This document shows, piece by piece, positions 52,241 to 62,875 of a stretch of 64,000 nucleotides of DNA (the stretch's first letter is position 1; each line of letters begins with the position of its first letter). Source of the DNA: Rhizobium sp. Leaf306 (GTDB lineage Bacteria > Pseudomonadota > Alphaproteobacteria > Rhizobiales > Rhizobiaceae). The stretch lies in the NCBI RefSeq assembly GCF_001423425.1, contig NZ_LMNX01000001.1:950970-1014969 (forward strand). Reading direction: 5' to 3'. Under the pieces are notes generated by a model. It did not search any database. It was not told the DNA's origin and saw nothing but the letters and a program-made list of their open reading frames with translations. Both the position numbers and the translations under genes were made by a program.

Positions 52241-53938
52241 ATGAGCGAATTGTCCAAGCAGCCCGCCACAGCGAGGGAAAAGATCTGGCTTGCCAGCTAC
52301 CCGCCCGGCGTTCCCCCCGAAATCCCACCCCTGGCACATGCTTCGCTCGGCGCTCTATTCGAAAATAGCTGCGCCCGTTATGCCGATCGCCCGGCCTTCT
52401 CGAGCATGGGCAAGGCCATCACCTTTCGCGAGCTTGAAGCCGAGAGCCGCAAGATCGGCGCCTGGCTGCAATCGACGGGCTTGCAAAAGGGAGACCGGGT
52501 GGCGGTGATGCTGCCGAACATCCTGCAGAACCCTGTCGTTGTCTACGGCATCCTTCGGGCAGGCTATACGGTCGTCAACGTCAACCCGCTCTACACACCG
52601 CGCGAACTGCAATACCAGCTGGAGGATTCGGGTGCCAAGGCGCTCTTCGTACTGGAAAACTTCGCCCATACGGTAGAACAGTCGCTTGCTGGCACCGATG
52701 TGAAGCATGTGGTCGTAGCAACGATGGGCGACATGCTGGGCCTCAAGGGCCATATCGTCAATCTCGTCGTGCGAAAGGTGAAGAAGCTCGTTCCGAACTG
52801 GTCGTTACCCTCGGCGACAAGCTTCAAGCAGGTTCTCTCCGACGGATCGGGCAAAACCCTGACGCCGCAGGATGTGGGACCACAGGATGTCGCGTTCCTG
52901 CAATATACGGGCGGCACGACGGGTGTTTCCAAGGGCGCGATCCTGACGCACGCCAATCTTCTTTCCAACGCATCGCAGATGGGCCTGTGGCTGGACACCG
53001 CCTTCCTGACAAAGCCGCGTCCGCCGCAATTGCAGTTCCTATGCGCGCTACCCCTCTACCACATTTTCGCGCTGACGGTGAATTCGCTGATGGGGGTTGC
53101 GACCGGCAGCCACAATATCCTGATTGCCAATCCGCGCGATATCCCGGCCTTCGTCAAGGATCTGCAGAAATACAAGATCCACGTCTTCCCCGGGCTCAAC
53201 ACGCTGTTTAATGCGCTGATGAACAATGCCGATTTCCAGAAGCTGGACTTTTCGGCGCTGCTGCTTGTGTTCGGCGGTGGCATGTCGGTGCAGCGGCCGG
53301 TCGCCGAGCGCTGGCTTGAGATGACCGGTTGCCCGATCACCGAAGGCTACGGCCTGTCCGAGACGTCGCCGGTCGCCACCGCCAACCGGATGGATGTCCA
53401 GGGATTCACCGGCATGATCGGCTTGCCGATCTCGTCTACCGACATCTCGATCCGCGACGATGACGGGCTGGAGGTCGAACTCGGCGGCGTCGGCGAAATC
53501 TGCATCCACGGCCCGCAGGTGATGGCCGGATACTGGAATCGGCCGGACGAGACGGAGAAGGCGATGACCCCGGACGGCTTTTTCCGCACCGGCGACATGG
53601 GCTACATGGACGCTGCCGGCTATATCAAGATCGTCGATCGCAAGAAGGACATGATCCTTGTCTCCGGCTTCAACGTCTATCCGAACGAGGTCGAGGAAGT
53701 CGTGGCGAGCCATCCGGGCGTGCTGGAATGCGCGGCAGTCGGTGTCAAGGACGAACATTCCGGCGAGGCGGTCAAGGTGTTCGTCGTGCGCCGGGATCCG
53801 GAACTGACCGAGGCCAATATCAAGGCGCACTGCATTGCCAACCTCACCAATTACAAGCGCCCGCGCTTTATCGAATTCCGCGACGCGCTGCCGAAAACGA
53901 ATGTCGGAAAAATTCTGCGGCGCGAGCTTCGGCAATAG
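52241..53938 (+). CDS. fadD: Long-chain-fatty-acid CoA ligase
   Basis: A 565-residue AMP-forming acyl-CoA ligase of the ANL superfamily. It activates fatty acids with ATP and CoA at the membrane. Motifs are P-loop YTGGTTGVSKGAIL, A5 GYGLSETSP, A7 FRTGDMGYMD, A8 DRKKDMILVSGFNVYPNEVE, and the catalytic lysine in KTNVGKILRREL at the very end. GGGAGGAGA precedes the ATG. The high match and length support a FadD role in fatty-acid use. It stands alone between the PRC-barrel gene and a lipoprotein hydrolase gene. Confidence 0.92.
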   Translation: MSELSKQPATAREKIWLASYPPGVPPEIPPLAHASLGALFENSCARYADRPAFSSMGKAITFRELEAESRKIGAWLQSTGLQKGDRVAVMLPNILQNPVVVYGILRAGYTVVNVNPLYTPRELQYQLEDSGAKALFVLENFAHTVEQSLAGTDVKHVVVATMGDMLGLKGHIVNLVVRKVKKLVPNWSLPSATSFKQVLSDGSGKTLTPQDVGPQDVAFLQYTGGTTGVSKGAILTHANLLSNASQMGLWLDTAFLTKPRPPQLQFLCALPLYHIFALTVNSLMGVATGSHNILIANPRDIPAFVKDLQKYKIHVFPGLNTLFNALMNNADFQKLDFSALLLVFGGGMSVQRPVAERWLEMTGCPITEGYGLSETSPVATANRMDVQGFTGMIGLPISSTDISIRDDDGLEVELGGVGEICIHGPQVMAGYWNRPDETEKAMTPDGFFRTGDMGYMDAAGYIKIVDRKKDMILVSGFNVYPNEVEEVVASHPGVLECAAVGVKDEHSGEAVKVFVVRRDPELTEANIKAHCIANLTNYKRPRFIEFRDALPKTNVGKILRRELRQ

Positions 53939-54073
53939 CCATTCGTTGCGCTGCTGCGACAAGCGCTGCTCAACTGTCCCTGTCCGACGAGAGATCACCC
54001 GTTTGAGGTGGACCTTCGACGCCTGCTCCGATAGCCGTTAAGGATAATTAACTTTTTGGCATGTGGAGTTCGC

Positions 54074-55327
54074 TTGGATAAAAGCGCTGGACCTTTTCGT
54101 CGCATCGTCATTGCTGCGCTCTTGGCAGCCGCCCTTTCGGGCTGCGCCGGGCGGCCTGAAGGCGTGCTCGTTCCAGCCGCGGCAGGGGCTGCGGAAACCA
54201 AGGGCATATCCAAGGTAGACGTTCTCGTCGCCACCACCCGCCGACCCTCCGAGACGCCGGGCGTGCTGTTTTCCGGAGAGCGCGACAAGACCCCGAGCGT
54301 GACCGAAATCAGCGTCTCGATACCCCCCGATTCCGTCCGCAAGATCGGCGAGGTCCAGTGGCCGAAAAAGATCGTGGCGGATCCGACCAAGGAATTTGCG
54401 ACGCTTTCGGTCACGCCGCTCTCGCCGCAGCGTGCCAATGAGTGGCTGCGCGGCAACCTGCCGAAAAGCCGACGGGTAATGGTGTTCGTGCACGGGTTCA
54501 ACAACCGCTACGACGACGCCGTCTACCGTTTTGCCCAGATCGTTCACGACAGCGGCACCGATGTGGCACCGGTCCTCTTCACATGGCCGTCGCGCGGCAG
54601 CATCTTTGCCTATAACTACGACAAGGAAAGCACCAACTATTCCCGCGACGCGCTGGAAGACATGCTGAGCCGGCTTTCCAAGGATTCCCAGGTCAGCGAA
54701 GTGACGATCATGGCGCATTCGATGGGTTCATGGCTGACAGTCGAGGCGCTGCGCCAGATGGCGATCCGCGACGGTCGCGTGGCACCGAAGATCACCAACG
54801 TCATCCTTGCCTCGCCGGATCTCGATGTCGACGTGTTCACCAACCAGTTCTCGGCGCTTGGTCCCAAGCATCCGAAATTCACGTTGTTCGTTTCGCGCGA
54901 TGACCGTGCGCTCAATCTGTCGCGACGGATTTCGGGCAATATCGATCGGCTCGGGCAGGTGGATCCGACCGTCGAACCCTATCGTACCGAATTCGAGAAG
55001 GCCGGTATTACCGTGCTCGATCTGACGGCGCTGAAGGGGAACGATCCGCTCAACCACGGCAAGTTCGCCTCAAGCCCGGATGTCGTGAAGCTGATCGGCA
55101 ACCGGCTGATCGCCGGCCAGGAAGTGACCGACAGCGATGTCGGACTTGGCGAGCGTCTGGGTGCCGTAGCACTCGGCACGGCGCAGACGGTTGGCAGTGC
55201 GGCAAGCGTTGCCGTCTCAACACCGATCTCGATCTTCGACCCGCGCACGCGGCGCAACTACGCCGAACAGGTAGATCGCTTCGGCCGCGCCATCGGCAAC
55301 ACGGCCGAAAGTGCCATCGTTCCGTAA
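54074..55327 (+). CDS. Alpha/beta-hydrolase lipoprotein (DUF900)
   Basis: A 417-residue envelope protein. The N-terminus has a lipoprotein signal (VIAALLAAALSGC), with Cys as the probable lipidation site. The hydrolase core follows: VMVFVHGFNNRYDDAVYRFA (the oxyanion region), FTWPSRGSIFAYNYDKEST, and the nucleophile elbow IMAHSMGSWL with Ser in HSMGS. This is the DUF900/esterase pattern. The substrate is unknown. I chose the TTG at 54074, which has GGAG five bases upstream; a TTG six codons earlier is less likely. The gene precedes pgi by about 100 bases. Confidence 0.85.
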   Translation: MDKSAGPFRRIVIAALLAAALSGCAGRPEGVLVPAAAGAAETKGISKVDVLVATTRRPSETPGVLFSGERDKTPSVTEISVSIPPDSVRKIGEVQWPKKIVADPTKEFATLSVTPLSPQRANEWLRGNLPKSRRVMVFVHGFNNRYDDAVYRFAQIVHDSGTDVAPVLFTWPSRGSIFAYNYDKESTNYSRDALEDMLSRLSKDSQVSEVTIMAHSMGSWLTVEALRQMAIRDGRVAPKITNVILASPDLDVDVFTNQFSALGPKHPKFTLFVSRDDRALNLSRRISGNIDRLGQVDPTVEPYRTEFEKAGITVLDLTALKGNDPLNHGKFASSPDVVKLIGNRLIAGQEVTDSDVGLGERLGAVALGTAQTVGSAASVAVSTPISIFDPRTRRNYAEQVDRFGRAIGNTAESAIVP

Positions 55328-55428
55328 GGCCAGAAGTCCAGGCACGCAGCGAACATCGCGCGCAGCGCTTGATTTGAACGCGAAAGCGAATAGGTTCCCA
55401 CGCATCCATCCGAATGCGAGGAACGTCC

Positions 55429-57045
55429 ATGCAGACCATCGTCAAAGAGCTGAAATCCACTGCCGAAAAGACAAATGCCACGGATATCCGCGAGGCTTTT
55501 GCTGCTGATCCCGGCCGGTTCGGGAAATTCAGCGTCAGCTTCGATGACCTCATCATGGATTATTCCAAGACTGCGGTGAACGACGAGATCCTCGCTTTGT
55601 TCGAGACGCTGGCCGAAGCTGCCGGTGTTGCGAAAAAGCGCGATGAGATGTTTTCGGGCGTCGCCATCAACTTCACGGAAGACCGTGCCGTTCTTCACAC
55701 TGCCTTGCGCAACCGTTCCAACGCTCCGGTGATGGTCGATGGCAAGGACGTGATGCCTGATGTCAACGCCGTGCTTGCGGCGATGGGCAAATTCGCAGAC
55801 GGCATTCGCTCCGGTAGCCTGAAGGGTGCAACGGGCAAGGCGATCACCGACGTCGTCAATATCGGCATCGGCGGCTCCGATCTCGGCCCGGTCATGGCTA
55901 CGCTTGCACTTGCGCCTTTCCATGACGGCCCGCGCGCACATTTCGTTTCCAATGTCGATGGCGCCCATATCGCCGATACGCTGAAGCATCTCGACGCCGA
56001 AACGACGCTGTTCATTGTCGCGTCCAAGACCTTCACGACGATCGAGACGATGACCAATGCCGCCACGGCCCGCAAGTTTATCGCCGACAAGCTGGGCGAC
56101 GATGCGGTGAAGCACCACTTCTGCGCGGTGTCGACGGCGCTCGACAAGGTCGCGGCCTTCGGCATCGACCAGGACCGGGTGTTCGGCTTCTGGGACTGGG
56201 TCGGCGGTCGCTATTCGATCTGGTCGGCGATCGGCCTGCCGCTGATGCTTGCCGTCGGTCCTGAAAACTTCGGCAAGTTTCTCGATGGCGCGCATGCGAT
56301 GGATACCCATTTCCGCACGGCGCCGACTGCGCAGAACCTGCCGATGCTGCTTGGCCTGATCGGCTTTTATCACCGCAACGTGCTGGATTACCCGACCCGC
56401 GCGATCCTGCCTTATGACCAGCGGCTCCTGCGCTTTCCGGCCTATCTGCAGCAGCTCGACATGGAATCAAACGGCAAGGGCGTGACGATCGACGGCACGC
56501 CGGTTGAGGGCAATTCCGGCCCGGTCGTCTGGGGCGAGCCCGGCACCAACGGCCAGCACGCCTTCTACCAGCTGATCCACCAGGGCACGAGCGTCATCCC
56601 GACCGAGTTCATGATCGCAAAGACAGGCTTCGAGCCGGAGCTTCGCCATCAGCACGATCTGCTGATCGCCAATTGCCTGGCGCAGTCGGCGGCCCTGATG
56701 AAAGGCCGGACACTGGATGAGGCCAAGGCGCAGCTGGCAAAGGCCGGCATGGACGACGCGAAGGCCAGCCACATCGCGCCGCATCGGGTGTTCACCGGCA
56801 ACCGCCCGTCGATCACCTTCGTGTACGAGAAGCTGACGCCGTTTGCGCTCGGCCGGCTGATTGCGCTCTACGAGCACCGGGTCTTTGTCGAAGGCGTGCT
56901 GTTCCGCATCAATTCCTTCGACCAGTGGGGCGTGGAGCTTGGTAAGGAACTGGCGACAGGTCTTTTGCCCGTCGTGCAGGGCAAGGCCGCCGCTGACGAC
57001 CAGGACGGCTCGACGCAAGGTCTCGTGAAGGCATTGATTGGCTGA
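55429..57045 (+). CDS. pgi: Glucose-6-phosphate isomerase
   Basis: This enzyme interconverts glucose-6-phosphate and fructose-6-phosphate. The length is 538 residues. Signature sequences are [58 protein letters not shown] (with the catalytic Glu and His) and [13 protein letters not shown]. The start follows GCGAGGAA. It lies upstream of a DUF3096 gene. The convergent fructokinase gene nearby supplies fructose-6-phosphate, so the two are metabolically linked. A terminator directly follows the gene. Confidence 0.96.
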   Translation: MQTIVKELKSTAEKTNATDIREAFAADPGRFGKFSVSFDDLIMDYSKTAVNDEILALFETLAEAAGVAKKRDEMFSGVAINFTEDRAVLHTALRNRSNAPVMVDGKDVMPDVNAVLAAMGKFADGIRSGSLKGATGKAITDVVNIGIGGSDLGPVMATLALAPFHDGPRAHFVSNVDGAHIADTLKHLDAETTLFIVASKTFTTIETMTNAATARKFIADKLGDDAVKHHFCAVSTALDKVAAFGIDQDRVFGFWDWVGGRYSIWSAIGLPLMLAVGPENFGKFLDGAHAMDTHFRTAPTAQNLPMLLGLIGFYHRNVLDYPTRAILPYDQRLLRFPAYLQQLDMESNGKGVTIDGTPVEGNSGPVVWGEPGTNGQHAFYQLIHQGTSVIPTEFMIAKTGFEPELRHQHDLLIANCLAQSAALMKGRTLDEAKAQLAKAGMDDAKASHIAPHRVFTGNRPSITFVYEKLTPFALGRLIALYEHRVFVEGVLFRINSFDQWGVELGKELATGLLPVVQGKAAADDQDGSTQGLVKALIG

Positions 57046-57054
57046 GGCGCCTTA

Positions 57055-57082
57055 GGATGAGCCGGGTTCGCCCGGCTCATCC
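57055..57082 (+). terminator. Terminator after pgi
   Basis: GGATGAGCCGGG pairs with CCCGGCTCATCC around the very stable loop TTCG, ten bases after the pgi stop. A short T stretch (CCTTGAT) follows. Confidence 0.82.
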
Positions 57083-57221
57083 TTGATACCACGGAAGCGC
57101 ATGCCGGACTCGTCGTGATTGGCGATCCGAGCAACCAATAGCTCCTCACCGAGTTTGTAAAGGCCCGGACATTTTCGCCGTTGCAGGCGAAACGCCCAAA
57201 GTCTGACCAGGAGCCAAGACA

Positions 57222-57386
57222 ATGCAATCGATCGTCTTCATCCAGCCGCTCGTCGCGCTCATCGCGGGGATTGTCATCCTTCTGATGCCGCGCATTCTGA
57301 ATTACGTGGTGGCGCTCTATCTGATCTTCATCGGCGTTACTGGCCTTTGGCCCAATGTGATGCAAAACATCCCGATGCCAAATTAA
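57222..57386 (+). CDS. DUF3096 mini membrane protein
   Basis: A 54-residue protein consistent with the DUF3096 family. MQSIVFIQPLVALIAGIVIL begins the first helix and the second follows as LNYVVALYLIFIGVTGLW. The two hydrophobic stretches flank MPRILN, the family turn. Function is unknown. CAGGAG lies eight bases before the ATG. It is too short for many gene finders. It stands alone between the pgi terminator and the convergent fructokinase gene. Confidence 0.85.
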   Translation: MQSIVFIQPLVALIAGIVILLMPRILNYVVALYLIFIGVTGLWPNVMQNIPMPN

Positions 57387-57449
57387 GCCTGAAGTCCTGC
57401 CGCTGCTTCGTTCATCAACGAGGACAGTCGGCAGGCGACAAGGTCCTTC

Positions 57450-58376
57450 TCAGAGCCCGATCTCTTTCGCGAACGGCGGGTTTGCCCCTGCCCGCGAGAC
57501 GGTGACTGCCGCAGCCTTGGCGCCGAGTGCCAGAAGGGCCGCGATCTGATCCTCCGACAGGCTTGCGATCTGCGGCTTGGTAAGGAGGTTCTGCATTTTC
57601 AGGGATGCCAGCACACCGGCGTCGAACGTATCACCGGCACCGACCGTATCGACCACCGTCACCTTCTCGCTCGGCACGGTCACCTTGTGATTGGCGGTGT
57701 AGCCGACTGCACCATCGGCGCCGCGGGTCACGACGACGAGCTTTGCGCCGTGATGCAGCCAGTGGCGGGCAAGCGTGTCCTCATCGCCTTCAAGGCCGAA
57801 CCAAGCGAGGTCCTCGTCGGAGAACTTGACGATATCAGACATCGCCGCCATGCGGTTGATGCGGGCGAGATGCGAGGCCTTGTCCTTGATAAAGCCGGGA
57901 CGGATGTTCGGATCGAGAGAGATGACGCGCTCGCCCTGCTCGCGGGCCATCAGTGCCTCGTAGGTCGAGCCGCACGGTTCCGGGATGAGGCTGATCGCGC
58001 CGAAATGCAGGGCTTCGCAATCGTCGCCGATCGCCGGCAGGTCGGCCTCGGTGATCATGCGGCCGGCCGTCCCCTCGTCATAGAAGGCGTAGGTAGCATG
58101 GCCATCCACCAACTTCACGAAGGCGATGGTGGACGGGCGGGCGGTGATGGCGCAGTAGCTGAAATCGACATTGCTGCCGCGCAGCGTGTCGCGCAGCACA
58201 TCCCCCATCATGTCATCGGCAAGGCCCGTGAAGAAGCCCGTGTCCACGCCGAGGCGCCCGAGCGCGATGGCCGTATTGAAAATGGCGCCACCGGCATAGG
58301 GCGCAAAGCCCTTTTCGCCAAGCGTGGTTTCACGCGGAAGCATGTCGATAAGAGCTTCGCCGCAGCACAGGATCAT
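57450..58376 (-). CDS. frk: PfkB-family fructokinase
   Basis: A 308-residue sugar kinase. MILCCGEALIDMLPRE is the N-terminal signature, PYAGGAIFNTAIALGRLG the first PfkB pattern, and VDTVGAGDTFDAGVLASLK the second, with the catalytic Asp in GAGDTF. The fit is best to fructokinases of alphaproteobacteria, which make fructose-6-phosphate for Pgi. GGGAGGAAATCC precedes the ATG. The open frame runs 116 codons further, but that part overlaps pyrE in another frame. It lies 91 bases behind pyrE on the same strand. Confidence 0.88.
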   Translation of the reverse strand: MILCCGEALIDMLPRETTLGEKGFAPYAGGAIFNTAIALGRLGVDTGFFTGLADDMMGDVLRDTLRGSNVDFSYCAITARPSTIAFVKLVDGHATYAFYDEGTAGRMITEADLPAIGDDCEALHFGAISLIPEPCGSTYEALMAREQGERVISLDPNIRPGFIKDKASHLARINRMAAMSDIVKFSDEDLAWFGLEGDEDTLARHWLHHGAKLVVVTRGADGAVGYTANHKVTVPSEKVTVVDTVGAGDTFDAGVLASLKMQNLLTKPQIASLSEDQIAALLALGAKAAAVTVSRAGANPPFAKEIGL

Positions 58377-58467
58377 GGATTTCCTCCCAAGGAATTTGCC
58401 TGTTTTCGACAGGAATAAGCGAGCTTTTGTCCGTTGACCAGAGCAAAAGCTCGCGTTCCGCGAATGC

Positions 58468-59163
58468 TTAGCGCGGCAGTTCGCTGATGCCGCCGTTGCG
58501 GGCCGACCATGCCAGCGGGGCATCGAGAAATGCCTCGACTTCCGACAGCGTGTTCTCGTCGAACAGCTTCTGGTCGCGGGCGACCGAAAGCACGTTGCGC
58601 CATGTGGCAATGTGGTGGAACTGCACCTTGCCATCGGCAAAACGCAGCGCGCCCTCGTCGAAGATACCGTAGTAGAACAGGGCCATGCCATGATCGACGA
58701 CGCCGCCGGCAGCGCGGATGGCATCGATGAACTTGAACATCGAACCGCCGGCCGTGGTCAGATCCTCGATCACGAGGACGCGTGAACCTTCGGGCAGGTT
58801 ACCCTCGATCTGTGCGTTGCGGCCATGGCCCTTGGGCTGCTTGCGCACATAGATCATTGGCAACGCCAGGCGGTCTGCCAGAAGGGCAGCGAACGGAATG
58901 CCGGCGGTCTCGCCGCCTGCGATGCAATCGAATTTTTCAAAGCCGGCGTCACGCAGAAGCGTCGACACGGCGAAATCCATGATGGTGGAGCGGATGCGCG
59001 GGTAGGACAGCAGCTTGCGGCAATCGATATAGACCGGGCTCATCATGCCTGAGGCAAACTTGTAGTGCTTTTCGGCATTGAAATGCACCGCGCCGATTTC
59101 CCACAGCATCTTGGCCATGAGTTCGGCCATAACGCTACGGTCCGGAAATGTGGTCTGAATCAT
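58468..59163 (-). CDS. pyrE: Orotate phosphoribosyltransferase
   Basis: This pyrimidine enzyme joins orotate to PRPP, giving OMP. The length is 231 residues. The PRPP loop is [20 protein letters not shown], and [20 protein letters not shown] and [19 protein letters not shown] are family sequence. AAAGGAG precedes the ATG. It lies in a co-directional run pyrC-dgc-pyrE-frk, with a gap of about 160 bases upstream, so it may have its own promoter. Confidence 0.95.
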   Translation of the reverse strand: MIQTTFPDRSVMAELMAKMLWEIGAVHFNAEKHYKFASGMMSPVYIDCRKLLSYPRIRSTIMDFAVSTLLRDAGFEKFDCIAGGETAGIPFAALLADRLALPMIYVRKQPKGHGRNAQIEGNLPEGSRVLVIEDLTTAGGSMFKFIDAIRAAGGVVDHGMALFYYGIFDEGALRFADGKVQFHHIATWRNVLSVARDQKLFDENTLSEVEAFLDAPLAWSARNGGISELPR

Positions 59164-59323
59164 GCGCCCGCTCCTTTGCTCGATTCATCGTGTCGCAAGT
59201 CCCGGCGGTAAGACCGCATGACATTCTTGTCGGAACTGCATCTAGAAACCACGCGCCGCAATATCAGCAAGCGGGAGACCGCGCCAGCGCAAGGCGGGTA
59301 CGATTTACTGAATTCAGGCGTTT

Positions 59324-60499
59324 TCAGGCGCTTGTGCGATTTTCGCCCGACGACACTGACCGCAGGTAGCCTGAGACCTGGACGCGGTCACGCCCGGCCC
59401 GCTTTGCGTCGTAAAGTGCCGCATCGGCGAGACTGAGCACAGTTTCGAAAAGCACGCCCGATTGGGAACCCACCGCGATTCCGGCGCTGACCGTGCAGCG
59501 CACGCGGTCAACCCCGACCGTGATGTCACGGGCACCGAAACGATTGCGGATATCGTTGGCGATCCGCTCGGCGCGCCCCGGCAGAACATTGTCGAGAAGG
59601 ACGGCGAATTCCTCGCCGCCCAGTCGCGCGGTGTTGGGGCCCGGCGTTTCCACCAGCAGATCCTCGGCAAAGATCTTCAGCACTTCATCGCCGACCGCAT
59701 GACCGTACTGGTCGTTGATTGTCTTGAAACGGTCGATGTCGAACACGATGACCGCGGTGGAGGTGCCCAGCATCCGACCGCCGTTGCGCTCGAACATGGC
59801 GCGGCGGTTCATCAGTCCGGTCAGCGCATCGGTCATTGCCTCGCGCCGATGCAGCGCTGCCATGCGCCACTGGTGAAGCGCCAGCGAGAGCGCGCCGATG
59901 CCTGTCATGCCGGCGATGCAGATGCCGATATTGAGCGTCTCGGCCCAGTTGTTCGGGGCGTGACCCAGCACCCACTGCTGGTTGGCAATGAGGACGGATG
60001 CACACAGAACGAAGGAAAATCCGCTCATCGCATAAAGGATGGCCATGCCGGTCAGCGGACCGGGCGCTTCGCTGCGCGCCAGCCAGTATTGCCATGCCGT
60101 ACCGCCAAGAAGCAGCGCTGCTGCAATGTTCATCAGGATGAAGCCCAGCCCGTCGAGACCGCCGATCATCAGCGGCAGACCCGGGGCGATCGCCGCAAGC
60201 GCCAAAAGTGCGGCAAGCCGCCAGGGCCTTGCACCGGTGCGGAACTGCACGGAAGCACCGTATATCACGCTGAGGCCGGAGATCATGAACACGTATGCGA
60301 CGGATGCGGTCAGGGTACCGGCTTCGGCCGTGTAGAAGCCATAGGCGAAGATGCCGGTTACCGTCATGCTCAATGCGATGACCAGCGTCAGCAGGAAAGA
60401 ATCGGTCCGCCTTGAAAACCAGGTGCCGAACAAGGTCACCATCAGGCACGCGGCAGAAACGCCGAGCGCAAGCAGAAGAGATTTATAGTCTAGCGTCAT
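59324..60499 (-). CDS. Membrane diguanylate cyclase (GGDEF protein)
   Basis: A 391-residue inner-membrane protein that should make cyclic di-GMP. The N-terminal 200 residues hold six to seven hydrophobic helices (LGVSAACLMVTLFGTWFSRR, then LLTLVIALSMTVTGIFAYGF). The GGDEF domain follows: DALTGLMNRRAMFERNG, VIVFDIDRFKTINDQYGHAV, and the active site ARLGGEEFAVLL (GGEEF, a functional variant). The position of the inhibitory RxxD site reads TPGP, so product inhibition is probably lost. It lies between pyrE and pyrC, an unexpected place for a signalling gene. Confidence 0.92.
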   Translation of the reverse strand: MTLDYKSLLLALGVSAACLMVTLFGTWFSRRTDSFLLTLVIALSMTVTGIFAYGFYTAEAGTLTASVAYVFMISGLSVIYGASVQFRTGARPWRLAALLALAAIAPGLPLMIGGLDGLGFILMNIAAALLLGGTAWQYWLARSEAPGPLTGMAILYAMSGFSFVLCASVLIANQQWVLGHAPNNWAETLNIGICIAGMTGIGALSLALHQWRMAALHRREAMTDALTGLMNRRAMFERNGGRMLGTSTAVIVFDIDRFKTINDQYGHAVGDEVLKIFAEDLLVETPGPNTARLGGEEFAVLLDNVLPGRAERIANDIRNRFGARDITVGVDRVRCTVSAGIAVGSQSGVLFETVLSLADAALYDAKRAGRDRVQVSGYLRSVSSGENRTSA

Positions 60500-60612
60500 G
60501 CCGGCAAACTCTTCGGTGATCGAAGTCAGGTAACGGGCGGAAAACTATCTCTCGTTTGTCTCCAAATTATTACCAAGCAACCGTCAAGCTTAAATTTCCT
60601 GCCAAATGCCGC

Positions 60613-61656
60613 TTAGGTTTCAACGACTTCCCAGTGCAGCGGAAACATCGGATCAAACACGGTGATGAGGCCAGCCCCCGTGTCCCGCTTGTCCGGGAAA
60701 GCAACCGGATCAGCCTGGCGAACCATCGAGATGCGTTCTTCGTTGGGCGCCAGACCATACCAAGCAGGGCCGTTCAGCGAGGTGAAGGCTTCGAGCTTGT
60801 CGAGCGCGTTATCCTGTTCGAACACATGGGCAAGGCAGCTCATGGTGTTGAGCGAGGTATAGATGCCGGCGCAACCGCAACCGCATTCCTTCAGCGGATC
60901 CACATGCGGCGCCGAATCGGTGCCGAGGAAGAAGCGGGCATCGCCGGAAGTCGCAGCGGCTCTCAGCGCCAGCCGATGGTTTTCGCGCTTGGCGACCGGC
61001 AGGCAGTAATAATGCGGGCGGATACCGCCCACCAGAAGCGCGTTGCGGTTGATGATCAGGTGATGCGTGGTGATCGTTCCAGCCAGATTGGAATCGGCCG
61101 ACTTGATATAGTCGATGCCGTCGGCCGTGGTCACATGCTCCATCGTCACCTTCAGTTCCGGCAGGCGCTTGCGCAGCGGATCGAGAACGGTCTCGATGAA
61201 GACGGCTTCGCGGTCGAAGATATCGACGTCCGGCGTCGTGACTTCGCCGTGTACGCAAAGCGGCAGGCCGATCTTTGCCATGCGCTCCAGCGCCGGCATC
61301 GCCTTGTCGAAATCGCGAACGCCACCATGCGAGTTGGTGGTGGCACCGGCGGGGTAGAGTTTGACTGCGGTGATCAGGCCGCTGTTCTTGCCGTCTTCGA
61401 GATCATTGGGATCGGTCTGTTCCGTCAGGTACAGCGTCATCAGCGGTTCGAACCGGTCGCCAACAGGCAGCGCCGCCATGATCCGTTCGCGGTACGCTCT
61501 TGCGTCTGCGGTCGTGACCACCGGCGGGACCAGATTGGGCATGATGATCGCGCGCGCGAAATGCCGGCTGGTATCGCCGATCACCCCTTCGAGAACCGCG
61601 CCGTCGCGCAAATGCAGATGCCAGTCGTCGGGGCGGCGGATACTGATGGTATTCAT
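60613..61656 (-). CDS. pyrC: Dihydroorotase (class II)
   Basis: This enzyme cyclises carbamoyl-aspartate to dihydroorotate in pyrimidine synthesis. The length is 347 residues, typical of the short E. coli-like class II. Metal ligands are in [12 protein letters not shown] (two His), the carbamylated Lys in [22 protein letters not shown] (His), [11 protein letters not shown] (His) and LGTDSAPH (Asp). AGAGG precedes the ATG. It begins the minus-strand run that continues with the diguanylate cyclase and pyrE. Confidence 0.95.
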   Translation of the reverse strand: MNTISIRRPDDWHLHLRDGAVLEGVIGDTSRHFARAIIMPNLVPPVVTTADARAYRERIMAALPVGDRFEPLMTLYLTEQTDPNDLEDGKNSGLITAVKLYPAGATTNSHGGVRDFDKAMPALERMAKIGLPLCVHGEVTTPDVDIFDREAVFIETVLDPLRKRLPELKVTMEHVTTADGIDYIKSADSNLAGTITTHHLIINRNALLVGGIRPHYYCLPVAKRENHRLALRAAATSGDARFFLGTDSAPHVDPLKECGCGCAGIYTSLNTMSCLAHVFEQDNALDKLEAFTSLNGPAWYGLAPNEERISMVRQADPVAFPDKRDTGAGLITVFDPMFPLHWEVVET

Positions 61657-61909
61657 GGGGCCTCTGGGCGGTTGTTGGCGCTGGAAGAGTTTATCCCCCT
61701 TAGCATCAACATTCCGCTCAAAACAATCACCGCGACAACAAACTGACGCGGACGATAGTGTGGAACCCCATCACTACACGCCCCGATTACACGCAAATGT
61801 GCACAGGCTGGATACCATTTATCAATGAAAGCTTAAGATCGGCAGGAACCAGTCCGCATTTCCGGCGTTCGTCCACCAATCGAACAGTTCTACCAGCCGG
61901 AGCGAGAAG

Positions 61910-62836
61910 ATGAAATCCCTTAATTCGAAAGTCAACAGGGGATTGGCAATTGCAGCAGGCGCTGCCGCAGCTTTCTGTGCATTGACGGTTTCCCTGAGTG
62001 CCCAGGAGCGTTCCAACCTCCTCGTGACTGTAGCGCTTCAGACCGAGTGCGACCAGCTTGCCGGCAGCCCGTTCGACGAGCAGCGCAATGGTTCATTTGC
62101 TCCGGTCGATATCGCAAACATCGACGTGAAGGCCGTTGATGCGTGCCGCACCGCTTACGAGGCGACCGGCAACCCGCGTTTCGCCTATCAGCTGGGCCGC
62201 GCGCTCAACAATTCCGAACAGGCCGATCAGGCGATGACGGCTTATAATGTAGCTGCCGAAGCAAACTACCCTGCAGCCAAGGTTAACTTCGGCATGCTGA
62301 TGGGCCGACTCGGTGACGAGCAGCAGGAATTCCGTCTCTATACCGAAGCCGCAAACGGCGGTAACCGGCTCGCAGCCTACAATCTTGGCGTCGCCTATCG
62401 CGATGGCCTGGGAACTCAGGTCGACGTCACCAAGGCGCTCACCTGGTTTGAAAAGGCAGCTGCTGAAGGCGACGATACCGCTGCGTTCAATATCGGCGCG
62501 ATTTATGACGAAGGCACGATGTTGCCGGCCGACGATCAGACGGCGATTGCCTGGTACGATCTGGCTGCACAGCGCGGCAATACCGATGCGATGATCAACC
62601 TCGGCCTGATGTACGAAAGCGGCGAGGGCATTACGGCCGATGCGCAGAAGGCGGTCGACCTCTATCGCAAGGCTGCCGAGAAGGGCGACCTGTTCGGCGC
62701 ACAGAAGGTCATGGAATTCCAGGAACTCGGCATGATCCCAGCTCAGCCGAAGCAGGACATGAACGAGGGTATGAACACGCTGGTTCTGAAGCAGGGTGAC
62801 ATTGAAACTCCTGCCAAGAACGGCAGAGATATCTAA
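61910..62836 (+). CDS. Secreted Sel1-repeat protein
   Basis: A 308-residue protein with a probable signal peptide (LAIAAGAAAAFCALTVSLSA). At least four Sel1-type (TPR-like) repeats follow from about 140: RLAAYNLGVAYRDGLGTQVD, TAAFNIGAIYDEGTMLPADD, DAMINLGLMYESGEGITADA and an end repeat with DLYRKAAEKGDLFGA. Such repeats bind partner proteins; rhizobial members act in envelope signalling such as ExoR in exopolysaccharide control. This one is not clearly ExoR. GGAGCGAGAAG precedes the ATG. It is convergent with the proline-racemase-type gene. Confidence 0.88.
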   Translation: MKSLNSKVNRGLAIAAGAAAAFCALTVSLSAQERSNLLVTVALQTECDQLAGSPFDEQRNGSFAPVDIANIDVKAVDACRTAYEATGNPRFAYQLGRALNNSEQADQAMTAYNVAAEANYPAAKVNFGMLMGRLGDEQQEFRLYTEAANGGNRLAAYNLGVAYRDGLGTQVDVTKALTWFEKAAAEGDDTAAFNIGAIYDEGTMLPADDQTAIAWYDLAAQRGNTDAMINLGLMYESGEGITADAQKAVDLYRKAAEKGDLFGAQKVMEFQELGMIPAQPKQDMNEGMNTLVLKQGDIETPAKNGRDI

Positions 62837-62875
62837 GACCGTCGAGACGACGCAAGGCTCGCCAACGGCCTCCGC

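Noticed and set aside
53048-53998. Minus-strand open frame of 316 codons
   Set aside because: It is a mirror of the GC-rich FadD gene and has no family character.
58377-58724. 116-codon N-terminal extension of the fructokinase frame
   Set aside because: The sequence is out-of-frame pyrE. The ATG at 58376 has a strong ribosome site and matches the PfkB N-terminus.
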